Positions 1 to 9,648 are shown, counted from the first letter of the stretch. The stretch is DNA of 64,000 bases from Pseudomonas sp. R76 (GCF_009834565.1 NZ_CP019428.1:3224001-3288000); one strand, 5' to 3'. The notes: generated by a model from the sequence alone, not told the origin. Numbers and translations are program-made.

Positions 1-822
1 CGGGCGCCATACCAACTCGGTGTCACTTTCTGTAATCAGTGCAGTGAGGGCAGGGGACCAGTCTACAAATTCCTGTGCGACCCTTGCGGTCGCCGCTGCC
101 TTATCGTTGAAGTCGATCGCGGCAAACCAGCTTTCGGGTTTGGTGAGCGCTACGTAGGTGTGAAGCGTGGCGTCAGCCTCACGATGTGCCTGAATTCCTT
201 TTCCTGGCTGAAGTGCGAATAGCGCACCTGCACCTACCGCTTTGGCCGTTGCGGGATGCCGGGTGTCGCTGTTATATAGGTAGCTTTCAACTAGCGACCG
301 TCCCATGTACTCGGGAGCAGCGTCGCTGAGCAGAGGCCTGACCCTTGACCATGCACCGTCCGCTCCTACTAATAGGTCGGTGACAATATTACTGCCATCG
401 GCGAATGTGACCTCGTGCCGGCCTTCGCCAAGGGAGCGCACTCTATTAACTTTGTGCCCCCAACGCACGGTACCGGCAGGAAGAGAGCGGAGAAGCATCT
501 TTCGGAGCTCGCCGCGCATGACCTCTGGACGACCACCGCTGCCCTCGTCGGCTTTGTCGAATAGAATTTTTCCTTTGTAATCAAGTACGCGAGTCGCCTC
601 GTGCCCCTCCATAATCAGGTCTCGGAAATCCTCAAACAAGCCTGCTGCTTGCAAAGCCAGTTGGCCGTTGTAGTCGTGAATATCGAGCATCCCGCCTTGC
701 GTGCGAGAGTTTGCCGATGGCTCTGCTTCAAAGACTGTGACTGCGATACCATGGATGCATAGGACGCGGGCCAAAGTGAGACCGCCTAGTCCTGCGCCGA
801 TAATTGTGACGGAGAGGTTCAT
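1..822 (-). CDS. Tet(X)-like FAD-dependent monooxygenase, C-terminus cut by window edge
   Basis: Class A flavoprotein monooxygenase, predicted to hydroxylate an aromatic or polyketide-like substrate with NAD(P)H, FAD and O2 in the cytoplasm. The 274 visible codons start at ATG 822. They show the dinucleotide fold GAGLGG (residues 9-14), then RTQGGMLDIHDYNGQ (about 40-54), which matches the region of Tet(X) that follows its first beta-alpha-beta unit. The second flavin motif GADGAWSRVR follows. Family members are about 380 residues, so roughly 100 residues lie beyond position 1. The gene is transcribed away from the peptide-transport operon, and no partner gene is visible. A small palindrome, TATCAGATA, sits just upstream of the start (about 830-838) and may be an operator. 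Tet(X)-like is a family statement only; tetracycline is not shown to be the substrate, and other FAD hydroxylases share this architecture. Confidence 0.85.
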   Translation of the reverse strand, partial: MNLSVTIIGAGLGGLTLARVLCIHGIAVTVFEAEPSANSRTQGGMLDIHDYNGQLALQAAGLFEDFRDLIMEGHEATRVLDYKGKILFDKADEGSGGRPEVMRGELRKMLLRSLPAGTVRWGHKVNRVRSLGEGRHEVTFADGSNIVTDLLVGADGAWSRVRPLLSDAAPEYMGRSLVESYLYNSDTRHPATAKAVGAGALFALQPGKGIQAHREADATLHTYVALTKPESWFAAIDFNDKAAATARVAQEFVDWSPALTALITESDTELVWRP

Positions 823-998
823 AGCATACCTATCAGATATAAGTGAAGGGCCTGCGACGCTCGCTTTATGATTGATGGCGTCGCCACTGGTTCTCTAGCA
901 CCTCGCAAGCTCGTTGCTTAACGCTTTTCAAGCTCTACTGGTGACAGCTAATTTGACAGTCTCGCGGAGCTTATTCTCCTCTTCAATGTACAGTTTGT

Positions 999-2108
999 TT
1001 ATGGCGCGGTCGCTGGAACGGCTCGGTATACGGCGACCTGGTCTGAACCTATGGTTTCTTTCAACACGTAGGTCGCCCCGTCTTTGATTTTGACCTTCCA
1101 GTGTTTTTTCGCCTTTGATGCTTTTGCGTTAAAGTCCGACTCAGGCACGTTGTCGAAGCTGTCATATCGGTACAGGTTGTACTCCACGTCTGGCTTGAGC
1201 CCAGATACAGTGACAGTCAAGTTGATCTTCGCGGAAGCAGGACGAGTATTGGAGCCTTCGCCCATGGCCGGTTTTTCTTCATTCACGTCGGTTTTCAGAC
1301 GAACCGGCAGCGTCTTGCCGTCTCCGTCTATAATCCCGGTAATGGCCACGCCATAGTTTTTTACGCCGCTAGGCAAAGAATACACCGGTCGAGACTCGTC
1401 GTTAGCCTCTTCGCGGTTCGCCTGAAAGGCCCCAAACTTGAAGCGGTAAAGGTATTTCGGTTTTCCATCGGGCGACCACAGACCGTTATCGCTGAACGCA
1501 ATGACGTCATCAGCGTAATAGGTAGCAGGCTCGGTGACCGGTTGTGTGGACGAAACGCCAATGACGGGAACGATATGGTCGTATTCATCATCACCAGCGC
1601 CTCCATCTTCATTTTCGAATTGGGAAAAGTTTTCATAAACGCTGATGATGACCGGATAGCCCGACACCACATTACCTTTTACCCATGCCAGGAACTTATT
1701 GGCGTTCGGCGTGGTAACGCTGTCCCACTCAACAGCTTTCAAGCGCATTTGAGCCGCGGCAGCGCCATCGTTCACGCCCAGTAGTAATTGGCTGCCACGT
1801 TTGGATTGTTTGGTGTTAGGGCTGGCAATTGCACGGGCATCGAACTGTGAGACGTATTGGCCATAGTAGAGTCCAGCACTGATGAGCGCCGTTTCACCGC
1901 AATAGCCATAGTTCGCTTCCCATTGAAGACGTGGGGGAATGTCGTTCATTTGGGTACCGTTTTTTGTTGCGGTTATAGTTGCTGGTTTGGACTGGGTGTC
2001 TGCTGCATAGGCTATTGAGAAAGGCGTACACAGGGCCAAAGCCATTAACAGACACAGAGGTCTTGGAGGCGTGAAGTGGCTTTTCATGGGCATGCTGAAG
2101 TCAAACAT
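999..2108 (-). CDS. Secreted papain-like (C39-type) putative cysteine protease
   Basis: Predicted exported protein of 369 residues. A GTG lies at 2117, but AAGGTG sits about 5 nt before the ATG at 2108, so 2108 is the better start (ATGs further in, residues 6 and 8, are also possible). The N-terminus has a hydrophobic signal segment ending near AYA-A (about residue 35). The mature part has NYGYCGETALISAG (Cys70), YDHIVPVIGV (His178) and FSDNG (Asp207/Asn208), the order and spacing of a papain-like or C39-like Cys-His-Asp/Asn site. The last ~120 residues look like a beta-rich domain. It is the last gene after the peptide ABC genes and an aminopeptidase, which suggests secreted proteolysis feeding peptide uptake. 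The protease activity is inferred from these three motifs; the exact family is not recognised. Confidence 0.6.
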   Translation of the reverse strand: MFDFSMPMKSHFTPPRPLCLLMALALCTPFSIAYAADTQSKPATITATKNGTQMNDIPPRLQWEANYGYCGETALISAGLYYGQYVSQFDARAIASPNTKQSKRGSQLLLGVNDGAAAAQMRLKAVEWDSVTTPNANKFLAWVKGNVVSGYPVIISVYENFSQFENEDGGAGDDEYDHIVPVIGVSSTQPVTEPATYYADDVIAFSDNGLWSPDGKPKYLYRFKFGAFQANREEANDESRPVYSLPSGVKNYGVAITGIIDGDGKTLPVRLKTDVNEEKPAMGEGSNTRPASAKINLTVTVSGLKPDVEYNLYRYDSFDNVPESDFNAKASKAKKHWKVKIKDGATYVLKETIGSDQVAVYRAVPATAP

Positions 2109-2164
2109 TCTTATCACCTTTACTGAGTGGGTTGAGAAGTGGGGTATTGATCCATGTCGAAAAG

Positions 2165-3673
2165 TCAGCGTGCTGACAGGTCATGCGTTGTCTCCAAGTC
2201 ACGCACCAGCCGATCCAGCAGACGTACGCCCCAACCCGTGGCCCAGCCTACGCTACGTGAGGATTTAGCGACTTCGTGAGCGGGCCCGGAAATGTCCAGA
2301 TGCGCCCACGGCACGTCATTGACGAAGCGTTGAATGAAGTTTGCCGCTGTGCTCGCACCGCCAGAGGGCGCGTCGGCATTGCGCATATCGGCTATTTCTG
2401 AATTCATCTCCACATCGAAGTTCGGCCCCATTGGCAGACGCCACACCAGTTCGCCAGTTGCACTGGCTGCGTGTTCAAGTTGTTTGGCAATTCCGTCATC
2501 ATTGGAAAAAAGCCCAGCGCGGTCGTGACCAACAGCGGTGACAACGTCATAGGTCAACGTGGCCAGGTCGATCATAAAGCTGGGCCGAAACTTGGCTTGC
2601 ACATGCCATAGCAGATCTGCAAGGACGAGGCGGCCCTCATAATCAGTGTCGATGACCTCAATGGTCTGGCCGGACAGCGAACGTACGATGTCCCCTGGAC
2701 GTTGGGCCTTCCCGCCTGGCATGTTTTCCACCAATCCAATCGCCCCGATGGCATTGATCTGCGCTTTGCGACGCGCCAATGCCAGCATCAGGCCTGTTAC
2801 ACAAGCAGCGCCGGCCATGTCGCCCTTCATCTCAGCCATCCCTTCAGCCGATTTGATGGAGAGACCACCCGCGTCGAAACACACGCCTTTACCAATGAAT
2901 GCACAGGGCGCCATGTTCTGATCGATCGCACCGTTCCAGCGAAGGATTGCAACATGAGTCTCTTCTGCCGACCCCTTGCCAACCGCCAACAACGCCCGAA
3001 ATCCAAGACGCTCCAAATCTTTCTCGCGCAGAATCTGAACCTCAATACCGGCCTCGCCAAGTGCACCTGCGCGCCGTGCAAACTCCGAAGGAGTCAGCAC
3101 GTTCGCTGGTTCATTGACGAGAGAGCGAGCCAGCTCTACGCCTTCGGCGACGGCCGATTCGCGGGAGTATGCAACCTGGTCAGCATCAACTGATCGTGTC
3201 AACAGGGTCACCCAGCGTTGCTCAGGTCGCTGGGGCTCCGGCTTGTGTGTTCGGTAGATATCGAAGCTATAGCTGCCGAGGCGGAAGCCCAATGCCAGTT
3301 CTGCAGCTGCATTGGTTGGGTAGTGACTGCTTTGTGGGAACTCTACAACGATCAGGAACCGCGCGGCATAACCGGCCACTGCCGCTGCCCGACCGCCCAG
3401 TTCGACTGGATCGAGCGTGCCGTCACCAACGCCTATAAAAATCACACGGCGGCTGTTGATTATGAGCCTCATGCTCTCGTCGGCCTTGCCGCGAAACCCT
3501 TCTTCAGCAGCGGCTCGTATCAGCAACGTCGAGTCTAGGTCGCGGAGTAATTGAGTGCTGACCGGCCCAAAAGTCAGCGCAGCCCCCACAAACACGATTA
3601 GCGTCGCCTCAGGCTCAGCATTCCAGCCGGCCGGGCTGAGATCGGTGAAAGAAATGGTCAGTGATCCAGACAT
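2165..3673 (-). CDS. pepA: M17-family leucyl aminopeptidase
   Basis: Cytosolic dimetal aminopeptidase that removes N-terminal residues from peptides. At 502 residues it has the usual length. The N-terminal half is the variable macro-like domain. The C-terminal catalytic domain shows FIGKGVCFDAGGLSIK (Lys262, Asp267, Lys274), EMKGDMAGAA (Asp285) and DTDYEGRLVLAD (Asp344, Glu346, Arg348), the metal and bicarbonate-site residues of M17 enzymes. The usual signature reads NTDAEGRL; here the Asn is Asp and the Ala is Tyr, so this is a divergent paralogue rather than the housekeeping copy. It lies 56 nt after the second ABC ATPase gene on the same strand, so it probably trims the peptides that transporter brings in. 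Confidence 0.9.
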   Translation of the reverse strand: MSGSLTISFTDLSPAGWNAEPEATLIVFVGAALTFGPVSTQLLRDLDSTLLIRAAAEEGFRGKADESMRLIINSRRVIFIGVGDGTLDPVELGGRAAAVAGYAARFLIVVEFPQSSHYPTNAAAELALGFRLGSYSFDIYRTHKPEPQRPEQRWVTLLTRSVDADQVAYSRESAVAEGVELARSLVNEPANVLTPSEFARRAGALGEAGIEVQILREKDLERLGFRALLAVGKGSAEETHVAILRWNGAIDQNMAPCAFIGKGVCFDAGGLSIKSAEGMAEMKGDMAGAACVTGLMLALARRKAQINAIGAIGLVENMPGGKAQRPGDIVRSLSGQTIEVIDTDYEGRLVLADLLWHVQAKFRPSFMIDLATLTYDVVTAVGHDRAGLFSNDDGIAKQLEHAASATGELVWRLPMGPNFDVEMNSEIADMRNADAPSGGASTAANFIQRFVNDVPWAHLDISGPAHEVAKSSRSVGWATGWGVRLLDRLVRDLETTHDLSAR

Positions 3674-3728
3674 GGTGATGCCTACAGAATAGGAATATTA
3701 GGTATGACAGTCTTGGGGCTGTTCATCG

Positions 3729-4718
3729 TCAGAGGGGGAAGTGACACGCCACCTGTCGACCTTCGTCAAGACTGCTCAACAACGGACGCTCGACTCGGCA
3801 GCGATCGCGTACGGCGGGACAGCGTGGATGGAAATGACACCCTGCGGGCGGATTGGCCGGGCTGGGAATTTCACCCTTCAGCACGATGCGTCCGGCGGCC
3901 TCGGTATTTCTGAACCGGGGCAAGGGAATCGCAGATAGCAACGCGCGGGTATAAGGATGTGCAGGGCGCTGAAACAGCCTATCCGTTGGGCCAATCTCCA
4001 CAATCGCTCCGAGGTACATAACAGCGGTGCGTTCCGAGACGTGCCGTACCACGCTCAAGTCATGGGCAATAAATAGGGTGGTCAATTCGAGCTGCTGGCG
4101 CAGGTCGTCGAACAGGTTGACGATTTGCGCCTGTACCGACACATCCAACGCAGAGACAGGTTCGTCAGCAATGATCAATTTGGGCCGCAGGGCGAGCGCG
4201 CGGGCAATCCCTATGCGTTGTCGCTGCCCACCGGAAAACTCATGGGGGTATCGATCAAGAAAAGACATCGGCAAGCTGACGAGGTCCATCAACTCTTGCA
4301 AGCGACGGGCAATCCCGGCTTTATCCGCAACCTTATGTACCCGTAGCGGCTCGGCCAACAGGTCGCCAACACGGCGCCGAGGGTTGAGTGAGGCTGCCGG
4401 GTCCTGAAAAATCATTTGCATATGCTTTCGCAACGGTCGTAATTGACGCTGTGAAAGCGGCGCAACGTCGATGCCGTTCAGCATGATGCGCCCGCAGGTC
4501 GGTTCGTACAGACGCATCAGGCAGCGCCCCAGCGTGGATTTTCCACAACCGGACTCACCCACAACTCCAAGGGTTTCTCCAGGGAATACTTCAAAGGAAA
4601 CGTTGTTCACGGCTTGCACAATCTGCCGCTTGGCCATGGCAAAGGTCTTGCTCAGATGCTCGACGCGAAGCAGCGGCTCGACGTTATTCATGGAAGACGA
4701 GGCATGTGGTGCTTTCAT
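3729..4718 (-). CDS. Dipeptide/oligopeptide ABC transporter ATPase (DppF-like)
   Basis: One of two ATPases that energise the peptide importer encoded upstream. The start is placed at ATG 4718 because it overlaps the stop of the preceding ATPase gene as ATGA, a classic translational coupling; an in-frame ATG at 4691 is an alternative. It shows Walker A GESGCGKST, signature FSGGQRQRIGIARAL and Walker B LIIADEPVSALD, followed by the C-terminal oligopeptide-transporter extension with a Cys-rich CHFHPRCPAVRDRC segment. Length (about 330 residues) is normal for DppF/OppF. The usual partner arrangement with DppB, DppC and DppD is intact. Substrate size (di- or oligopeptide) cannot be read from the sequence. 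Confidence 0.92.
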   Translation of the reverse strand: MKAPHASSSMNNVEPLLRVEHLSKTFAMAKRQIVQAVNNVSFEVFPGETLGVVGESGCGKSTLGRCLMRLYEPTCGRIMLNGIDVAPLSQRQLRPLRKHMQMIFQDPAASLNPRRRVGDLLAEPLRVHKVADKAGIARRLQELMDLVSLPMSFLDRYPHEFSGGQRQRIGIARALALRPKLIIADEPVSALDVSVQAQIVNLFDDLRQQLELTTLFIAHDLSVVRHVSERTAVMYLGAIVEIGPTDRLFQRPAHPYTRALLSAIPLPRFRNTEAAGRIVLKGEIPSPANPPAGCHFHPRCPAVRDRCRVERPLLSSLDEGRQVACHFPL

Positions 4719-5731
4719 AAAGAGGCATCCAGGTTGACCAGCGGTTGAGGGCGCAAAGCGCCTCGTTCGTTGCTTCTTAGCCAACACAAGGCTTCGTGCG
4801 AGTGCTCAGCCTGGCGAGGAGGCGGCTCTGCGCAGGATGGGCGGCATGCATGACAGCGTGGTCCGAAGACGCAACCTGAAGGACGGTTGTCCGGTTGTGG
4901 GGGAGAGCCGGGGATCGTGATAAGCCGATCCGGACGCGGACCTGTCAATGGGGGTATTGAGTCCAGCAGGCCCCAGGTGTAGGGGTGCCAGGCATCATCA
5001 AAAATAGACTGGCACGACGCCTGCTCTACAATGCTGCCCGCATACATGACCAGCACGCGGTCCGCTATTTCAGCGACAACGCCCATATCGTGGGTGATCA
5101 GCACGATGGAGGAGCCGAAATCGCGCCTCAGTCGTCGCAAAAGATCCAGCACTTGAGCCTGGACGGTCACATCCAGAGCGGTAGTGGGCTCATCTGCAAT
5201 CAGCAAGGCCGGGTTGCACGAAAGCGCCATGGCTATGACCGCACGCTGGCGCATGCCGCCTGAGAGTTGATGGGGATACTGCTCGGCTATTGCGCGAGGA
5301 TTGGCAATGCCCACCTCACCCAGCAGTTCAACAGCGCGGTTCCAGGCAACGCGCCTCGACACACTGGTGTGGTTTTGAATCTGTTCGATTATTTGTTGGC
5401 CAATGGTGTGTACCGGTGTCAGTGCCGTCATCGGGTCCTGAGATACCAGAGCAATCTGGCGTCCTCTGATCTGATGGAGCGATTGTCTGGAGGCGCGGAG
5501 AATATCTTGACCTTTGAACAGCGCGGTTCCTTCAACGGTGGACGAGCGTGGGTCGAGCAGCCCCAGCATGCTCAGCAGCGCCACCGTCTTGCCGGAACCG
5601 GACTCCCCTACGATGCACAGCGTTTCCTGCTCATTCACTTGGAACGAAATTTTGTTGATGATCTCCACCGGACCTTTACGGCTGGCAAAGGACACGCACA
5701 GATCACGCACATCCAACAACACAGAGGTCAT
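4715..5731 (-). CDS. Dipeptide/oligopeptide ABC transporter ATPase (DppD-like)
   Basis: Second ATPase of the peptide importer, 338 residues. It has Walker [10 protein letters not shown], signature [15 protein letters not shown], Walker [13 protein letters not shown], the switch His in ITHD, and the C-terminal extension with [14 protein letters not shown] typical of DppD/OppD proteins. It follows the first permease gene by 1 nt and overlaps the next ATPase gene by ATGA, so all are co-translated. It should pair with the 3729-4718 product as an asymmetric ATPase dimer under the two permeases on the inner face of the cytoplasmic membrane. Confidence 0.92.
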   Translation of the reverse strand: MTSVLLDVRDLCVSFASRKGPVEIINKISFQVNEQETLCIVGESGSGKTVALLSMLGLLDPRSSTVEGTALFKGQDILRASRQSLHQIRGRQIALVSQDPMTALTPVHTIGQQIIEQIQNHTSVSRRVAWNRAVELLGEVGIANPRAIAEQYPHQLSGGMRQRAVIAMALSCNPALLIADEPTTALDVTVQAQVLDLLRRLRRDFGSSIVLITHDMGVVAEIADRVLVMYAGSIVEQASCQSIFDDAWHPYTWGLLDSIPPLTGPRPDRLITIPGSPPQPDNRPSGCVFGPRCHACRPSCAEPPPRQAEHSHEALCWLRSNERGALRPQPLVNLDASL

Positions 5732-5732
5732 T

Positions 5733-6704
5733 TCAATGGTTCCTTACGCGAGGGTCGAGCCACGCATAGGTCATATCGACCAACGCATTGGCCAGCACTA
5801 CGAAGAATGAGGCGTACATGACGCTTGCCATGATCACAGGCAGGTCCAGGTTCTGCAGGGAGTCGTAGGTAAGTTTCCCAACACCATTGAGGCCAAAGAT
5901 CACCTCAGTCATGAGTGCGCCGCCACCCACCAGCGCGCCGAAGTCCAGGCCAAACATGGTGACGAAGGGGACAAGCGACATTCGCAAGGCGTGATGGAGT
6001 AATACGCGGGTTTCCGACAGGCCTTTTGCCCTCGCGGTGCGTATGTAGTCTTCTTGATAGATTTCGACGATATTCGCCCGCAGCACTCGCCCATATAGGC
6101 CGATAAACCCCAACGCCAACGTGAGCCAGGGCAATAGCAGAACCTTGAACCAGCCGATCGGATCCTCCAATAGCGGCACATAACCAAGGGCCGGTACCCA
6201 GGAAAAAAGCCATGTCTCGTGCAGCCGATTCTGCGAAAGCAAATTGGTCATTTCGCCGAGCCAGAACACCGGAATGGCCACTCCGGTAAGCGAAAAAATC
6301 ATCAGCAGACGGTCGACGGGGCCGTGGCGAAAAGCAGCGGCGACGATGCCCACAATGAGCCCCCCGATCACCCAAAAAAACGCTGCACCGAATACCAGAG
6401 AAAGCGTTACTGGCGTGGCTTCAGTGATTGCGGGCACTACCTTAAGGCCGCGATTGACGAATGACACCAGATCCTGGGTGACGAAGAGTTTTTTCATCAT
6501 CACCACGTATTGCACCGGCAGAGGTTGATCCAGGCCGAAGTCAACGCGTACTGCGGCGAGCGTTTCCGGGGTGGCATTTTTGCCCGCTATGCGCGCCGCC
6601 GGATCGGAGCCCGGCGTGGCGAAGAAAATTGCAAATACCAGGATACTGATGCCCAGCATCACAAACAGCATCTGGAGAAGGCGTTGGAATAGGATGGCTG
6701 GCAT
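5733..6704 (-). CDS. Peptide ABC transporter permease (DppB-like)
   Basis: Integral membrane permease of 323 residues. It begins with the typical DppB N-terminal helix (MPAILFQRLLQMLFVMLGIS), then a periplasmic segment of about 70 residues and further hydrophobic helices. The EAA loop that contacts the ATPases reads EDYIRTARAKGLSETRVLLH. It ends close to the membrane with YAWLDPRVRNH, a common DppB ending. It lies between the second permease gene (7 nt upstream) and the first ATPase gene (1 nt downstream). It should form a heterodimer with the 6712-7803 product. Confidence 0.92.
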   Translation of the reverse strand: MPAILFQRLLQMLFVMLGISILVFAIFFATPGSDPAARIAGKNATPETLAAVRVDFGLDQPLPVQYVVMMKKLFVTQDLVSFVNRGLKVVPAITEATPVTLSLVFGAAFFWVIGGLIVGIVAAAFRHGPVDRLLMIFSLTGVAIPVFWLGEMTNLLSQNRLHETWLFSWVPALGYVPLLEDPIGWFKVLLLPWLTLALGFIGLYGRVLRANIVEIYQEDYIRTARAKGLSETRVLLHHALRMSLVPFVTMFGLDFGALVGGGALMTEVIFGLNGVGKLTYDSLQNLDLPVIMASVMYASFFVVLANALVDMTYAWLDPRVRNH

Positions 6705-6711
6705 GCTGGCC

Positions 6712-7803
6712 TCAAGGTCTCAATTTAGCGCGTGGATCAAATGCGTCACGTACGCCATCGCCCAGAATGTTGAGTGCCACAATGGTGACGATTATCGCCA
6801 GCCCTGGGGCGGTGGATACCCATGGACGGCTGTAGAGCAGGCTTTGGCCGTCACGGATGATCGTGCCCCAGCTCGCACCGGGGGATTGAACGCCAAGGGA
6901 CAGGAAAGACAATGAGGTTTCCGTGGCGATGCTCAGCGCCATGATCAGGGGCACAAACACAATTAATGTGGTGATCACGTTGGGCAGGATGTCCCGCAGC
7001 AGGATGCGCCAAGGGGGCACACCGAGGCCAATGGCTGCGAGCACGAATTCGCTTTTTCGGAGGGCGAGCACCTGTCCCCGAATGGGCCGGGCCACGTACG
7101 GCACATAGATGATTCCAATGATCATGATCGGAATGACCAGGCTGCCGGAACTGATAACAAAAGGCCCAAGTTGGATGTGCGTTGTCAGCAGCACGATGGA
7201 GAGGCAGATCGCAAGCAGATAGATCGGAAACGCCCATAGCACATCCAGTGTGCGGGACAGTATCTGGTCAACCCAGCCTCCAAAAAAGCCTGCGCATATA
7301 CCCAAGACTGCAGCCAGTACCAGCGTGATCAGGGTCGAGACGCCCCCAATGAGCAGCGTCGCTTGCCCGCCATACAACAAACGTGACATCACATCACGAC
7401 CTTGCTCGTCGGATCCCAAAAAGTACGCATTGAAATGCCAGGTCGGACCGATTGGAATTACGCCAATGCCCAACCCCTCCATATTGGGTGCGAGTACAGA
7501 AATGCGTTCGCCATCGAGTGTGATCGCTCCATCCAGGTTGGAACTGAATGCGTCCACTCCCACAACCCGTTCGGCATATATCGGCGCCAATAGTGAAGCG
7601 CCGATTACCATCAGTAACACGGTTGCAGCGACTATCGCCAAGCGGTCGCGCCAGAGCTTCTGCATGGCCTGGATCCAGGGGCCAGGTGCAGGTGGGCTCG
7701 TCAACTCCGTCAGGACGGGCAGCGCGGACAAGATGCCAGGTTGGGCTGCGGCATGGTGTTCCTGTGCTGGACACGTGCGCGCCTGCTCGGGTGGCCTGCT
7801 CAT
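6712..7803 (-). CDS. Peptide ABC transporter permease (DppC-like), with long N-terminus
   Basis: Second permease, 363 residues, which is longer than the ~300 usual for DppC. The first ~45 residues are a Pro- and Ala-rich hydrophilic extension before the conserved first helix (WRDRLAIVAATVLLMVIGAS). The periplasmic loop, later helices, the cytoplasmic EAA loop (VLALRKSEFVLAAIGLGVPP) and the terminal GDGVRDAFDPR are standard. The start at 7803 follows the stop of the binding-protein gene by one nucleotide. A later start inside the extension cannot be excluded, but no better ribosome site was seen. Confidence 0.9.
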   Translation of the reverse strand: MSRPPEQARTCPAQEHHAAAQPGILSALPVLTELTSPPAPGPWIQAMQKLWRDRLAIVAATVLLMVIGASLLAPIYAERVVGVDAFSSNLDGAITLDGERISVLAPNMEGLGIGVIPIGPTWHFNAYFLGSDEQGRDVMSRLLYGGQATLLIGGVSTLITLVLAAVLGICAGFFGGWVDQILSRTLDVLWAFPIYLLAICLSIVLLTTHIQLGPFVISSGSLVIPIMIIGIIYVPYVARPIRGQVLALRKSEFVLAAIGLGVPPWRILLRDILPNVITTLIVFVPLIMALSIATETSLSFLSLGVQSPGASWGTIIRDGQSLLYSRPWVSTAPGLAIIVTIVALNILGDGVRDAFDPRAKLRP

Positions 7804-7804
7804 T

Positions 7805-9493
7805 TTATTGCACCCACGCCAGCGTGTAAGCCCAGGCGTTCGTCGCCGTATAGAACTGGAAATTACCCAAGCGCTTGGAGACTAGTGTCACTTGTTTCGG
7901 GTTGAAGAGGGGGATCAAGGGGGCTTGCTGCATCGCCTCCCGATCAATCGCGGACCAAAGCTCGCCGGCCGCTGCTGGGTCAGTGCTGCCAAGCAGCAAT
8001 GCCTTATCAATACTGGCCTGCAAGGCTTTATCGCAGAAACCGGACATATTGGGCGACGAATCAGACCCCGGACGGAAGGACTTGCACCCAAGCAGTACAT
8101 TCAGGAAGTCGCTGGCAGCGGGATAGTCGCCATACCACTGAGTGACAGACATCTGGACTTTATTGGAAGAGTTCTGAATGTAACCGTATTGGATATTTGC
8201 CGATAAAGATTTGACGCTGGCGTTGTAGCCGATGGCGTTGAGAGTGCTCTGCAGATAGGCACCGACGTTGCGAGAGATATCGCCGTCATCAATCACCAGC
8301 GTGACTGCCTGACCTTTGGTTCCCGACTCTTCAACCAGCTGTTTTGCCCGTTCCAGGTCTGGTGCGGACCATTGGCTGCCAGGGGTTTTGCCGTAGAGAC
8401 AAAAGAGCTTATGCCCTTGCACGCCTGGTGGAAGCACTTGGCAAGTAGGGCTGGCGAGGTTACGTCCCCCGAAAAAATTGATCAGCGCTTTGCGATCGAT
8501 GGCATACGCCAGGGCCTGACGTGCCTTGGGCGAATCAAACGGTGCCAGGTTGACGTTAAGTGGCAGGTACCACAACGCCAACTGCGGATCGAGGTGAACC
8601 TGGCTTGAGAACTTCGTACCGATTTCCGCCAGGCGAGTTACTGGCGGCTGGTCAAACATTACATCGGCCTGGTCATTGGTGACGGCGTTGATCTGGGCAT
8701 CAGCCGTCATGCCAAAGTGTAGTTCAAAGCGGTCAGCGTAGCCGTCCGGCTGAGCCTCTGCGCTCCACTCTTTGAAATGGGGATTACGAACCCATACAAG
8801 CGACTGGTTCGGGTCGTAGCTCTGGAACGTATAAGGACCTGTTCCGGGTATTGGCTCAATCCCTGCATCGCGTGGAGCGGTCTGCGCCGGCAGGATCGAA
8901 GCGTGGGGCATCGAAAGCTTGTGAAGGAATTCGGCATCTGGCGCGGTGAGGTTGATCGTAATGATGCGGTTCGCTTTGTCCGCTACGACTCCGCCATCAA
9001 GGGTGCAACCGGCGGCGTTTGCAAGACAGGCGTCAGCGCCGACGATCCCGTTGAACCATGTGCCAGAGGTTGGGCTCGACACTTTGAAAATGCGTCGCAA
9101 CGATGCCACGACGTCATCAGTGGTGAGCGGCTGCCCATTGGAGAACGTTATTCCGTCACGCAATTTGAGCGTATAGGTTTTGCCTTCATTCGTTACAGTG
9201 GGCATTTGCTCGGCGAGGTCGGGGACCACGTTCAAACTCTCGACACCGCCTGCCTTTTTGAAGGTCACAAGACCATCGTAAACACCCGAATAGTAATTGT
9301 TGTAGAGCGGGGCATAGTTGATTTGAGGGTCGAGCGTGCCGCCCGCCGACTTGGCGATTAGTCGTACCGTTCCGCCGCGGTGCGCTTTCATCAGGGCGTC
9401 CCGACTTTGATCCGCCTGCGAGAGGCTTGGCAGGAGACCGAGCGCCATGAGTGCGACGGTCAAGGAATATAGAACTTTGGTGTTTCGCGCCAT
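7805..9493 (-). CDS. Periplasmic peptide-binding protein (SBP family 5)
   Basis: Solute receptor for the ABC importer, 562 residues, within the normal range of family 5 binding proteins (DppA/OppA). It has a signal peptide (hydrophobic core VLYSLTVALMALGLLPSL, cleavage likely after SQA, about residue 27). The mature part carries the family pattern TLDPQINYAPLYNNYYSGVYDGLV, RDGITFSNGQPLTTDDVVASL and the mid-protein KARQALAYAIDRKALIN. It heads the operon SBP, permease, permease, ATPase, ATPase, aminopeptidase, secreted protein. A LysR regulator is encoded divergently 155 nt away, with an inverted repeat between, so substrate-dependent induction is likely. The ligand (peptide or other nickel- or sugar-type ligands also bound by this family) is inferred from the aminopeptidase neighbour. 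Confidence 0.9.
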   Translation of the reverse strand: MARNTKVLYSLTVALMALGLLPSLSQADQSRDALMKAHRGGTVRLIAKSAGGTLDPQINYAPLYNNYYSGVYDGLVTFKKAGGVESLNVVPDLAEQMPTVTNEGKTYTLKLRDGITFSNGQPLTTDDVVASLRRIFKVSSPTSGTWFNGIVGADACLANAAGCTLDGGVVADKANRIITINLTAPDAEFLHKLSMPHASILPAQTAPRDAGIEPIPGTGPYTFQSYDPNQSLVWVRNPHFKEWSAEAQPDGYADRFELHFGMTADAQINAVTNDQADVMFDQPPVTRLAEIGTKFSSQVHLDPQLALWYLPLNVNLAPFDSPKARQALAYAIDRKALINFFGGRNLASPTCQVLPPGVQGHKLFCLYGKTPGSQWSAPDLERAKQLVEESGTKGQAVTLVIDDGDISRNVGAYLQSTLNAIGYNASVKSLSANIQYGYIQNSSNKVQMSVTQWYGDYPAASDFLNVLLGCKSFRPGSDSSPNMSGFCDKALQASIDKALLLGSTDPAAAGELWSAIDREAMQQAPLIPLFNPKQVTLVSKRLGNFQFYTATNAWAYTLAWVQ

Positions 9494-9533
9494 CTATCTC
9501 GTCCTCATGCCAACACTTGCGAGGCGGCTATTG

Positions 9534-9556
9534 CTGATTTCACTATAGGTAATCAG
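9534..9556. promoter_or_regulatory. LysR-type binding site CTGATT-N11-AATCAG
   Basis: A perfect 6+6 bp inverted repeat with an 11-bp spacer, containing the T-N11-A pattern of LysR-type operators. It lies between the divergent peptide-transport operon (start 9493) and the lysR gene (start 9649), where such a regulator would act on both. No other repeat in this 155-bp gap is as good. Confidence 0.6.
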
Positions 9557-9648
9557 TAGCCAGTCGTTTCACGGAACATAGGGCGATACCGTGTAGATGT
9601 GAAATTTCTTTTGTTGTAGATCAAAATAAAAATTGCTTATGATGAAGA

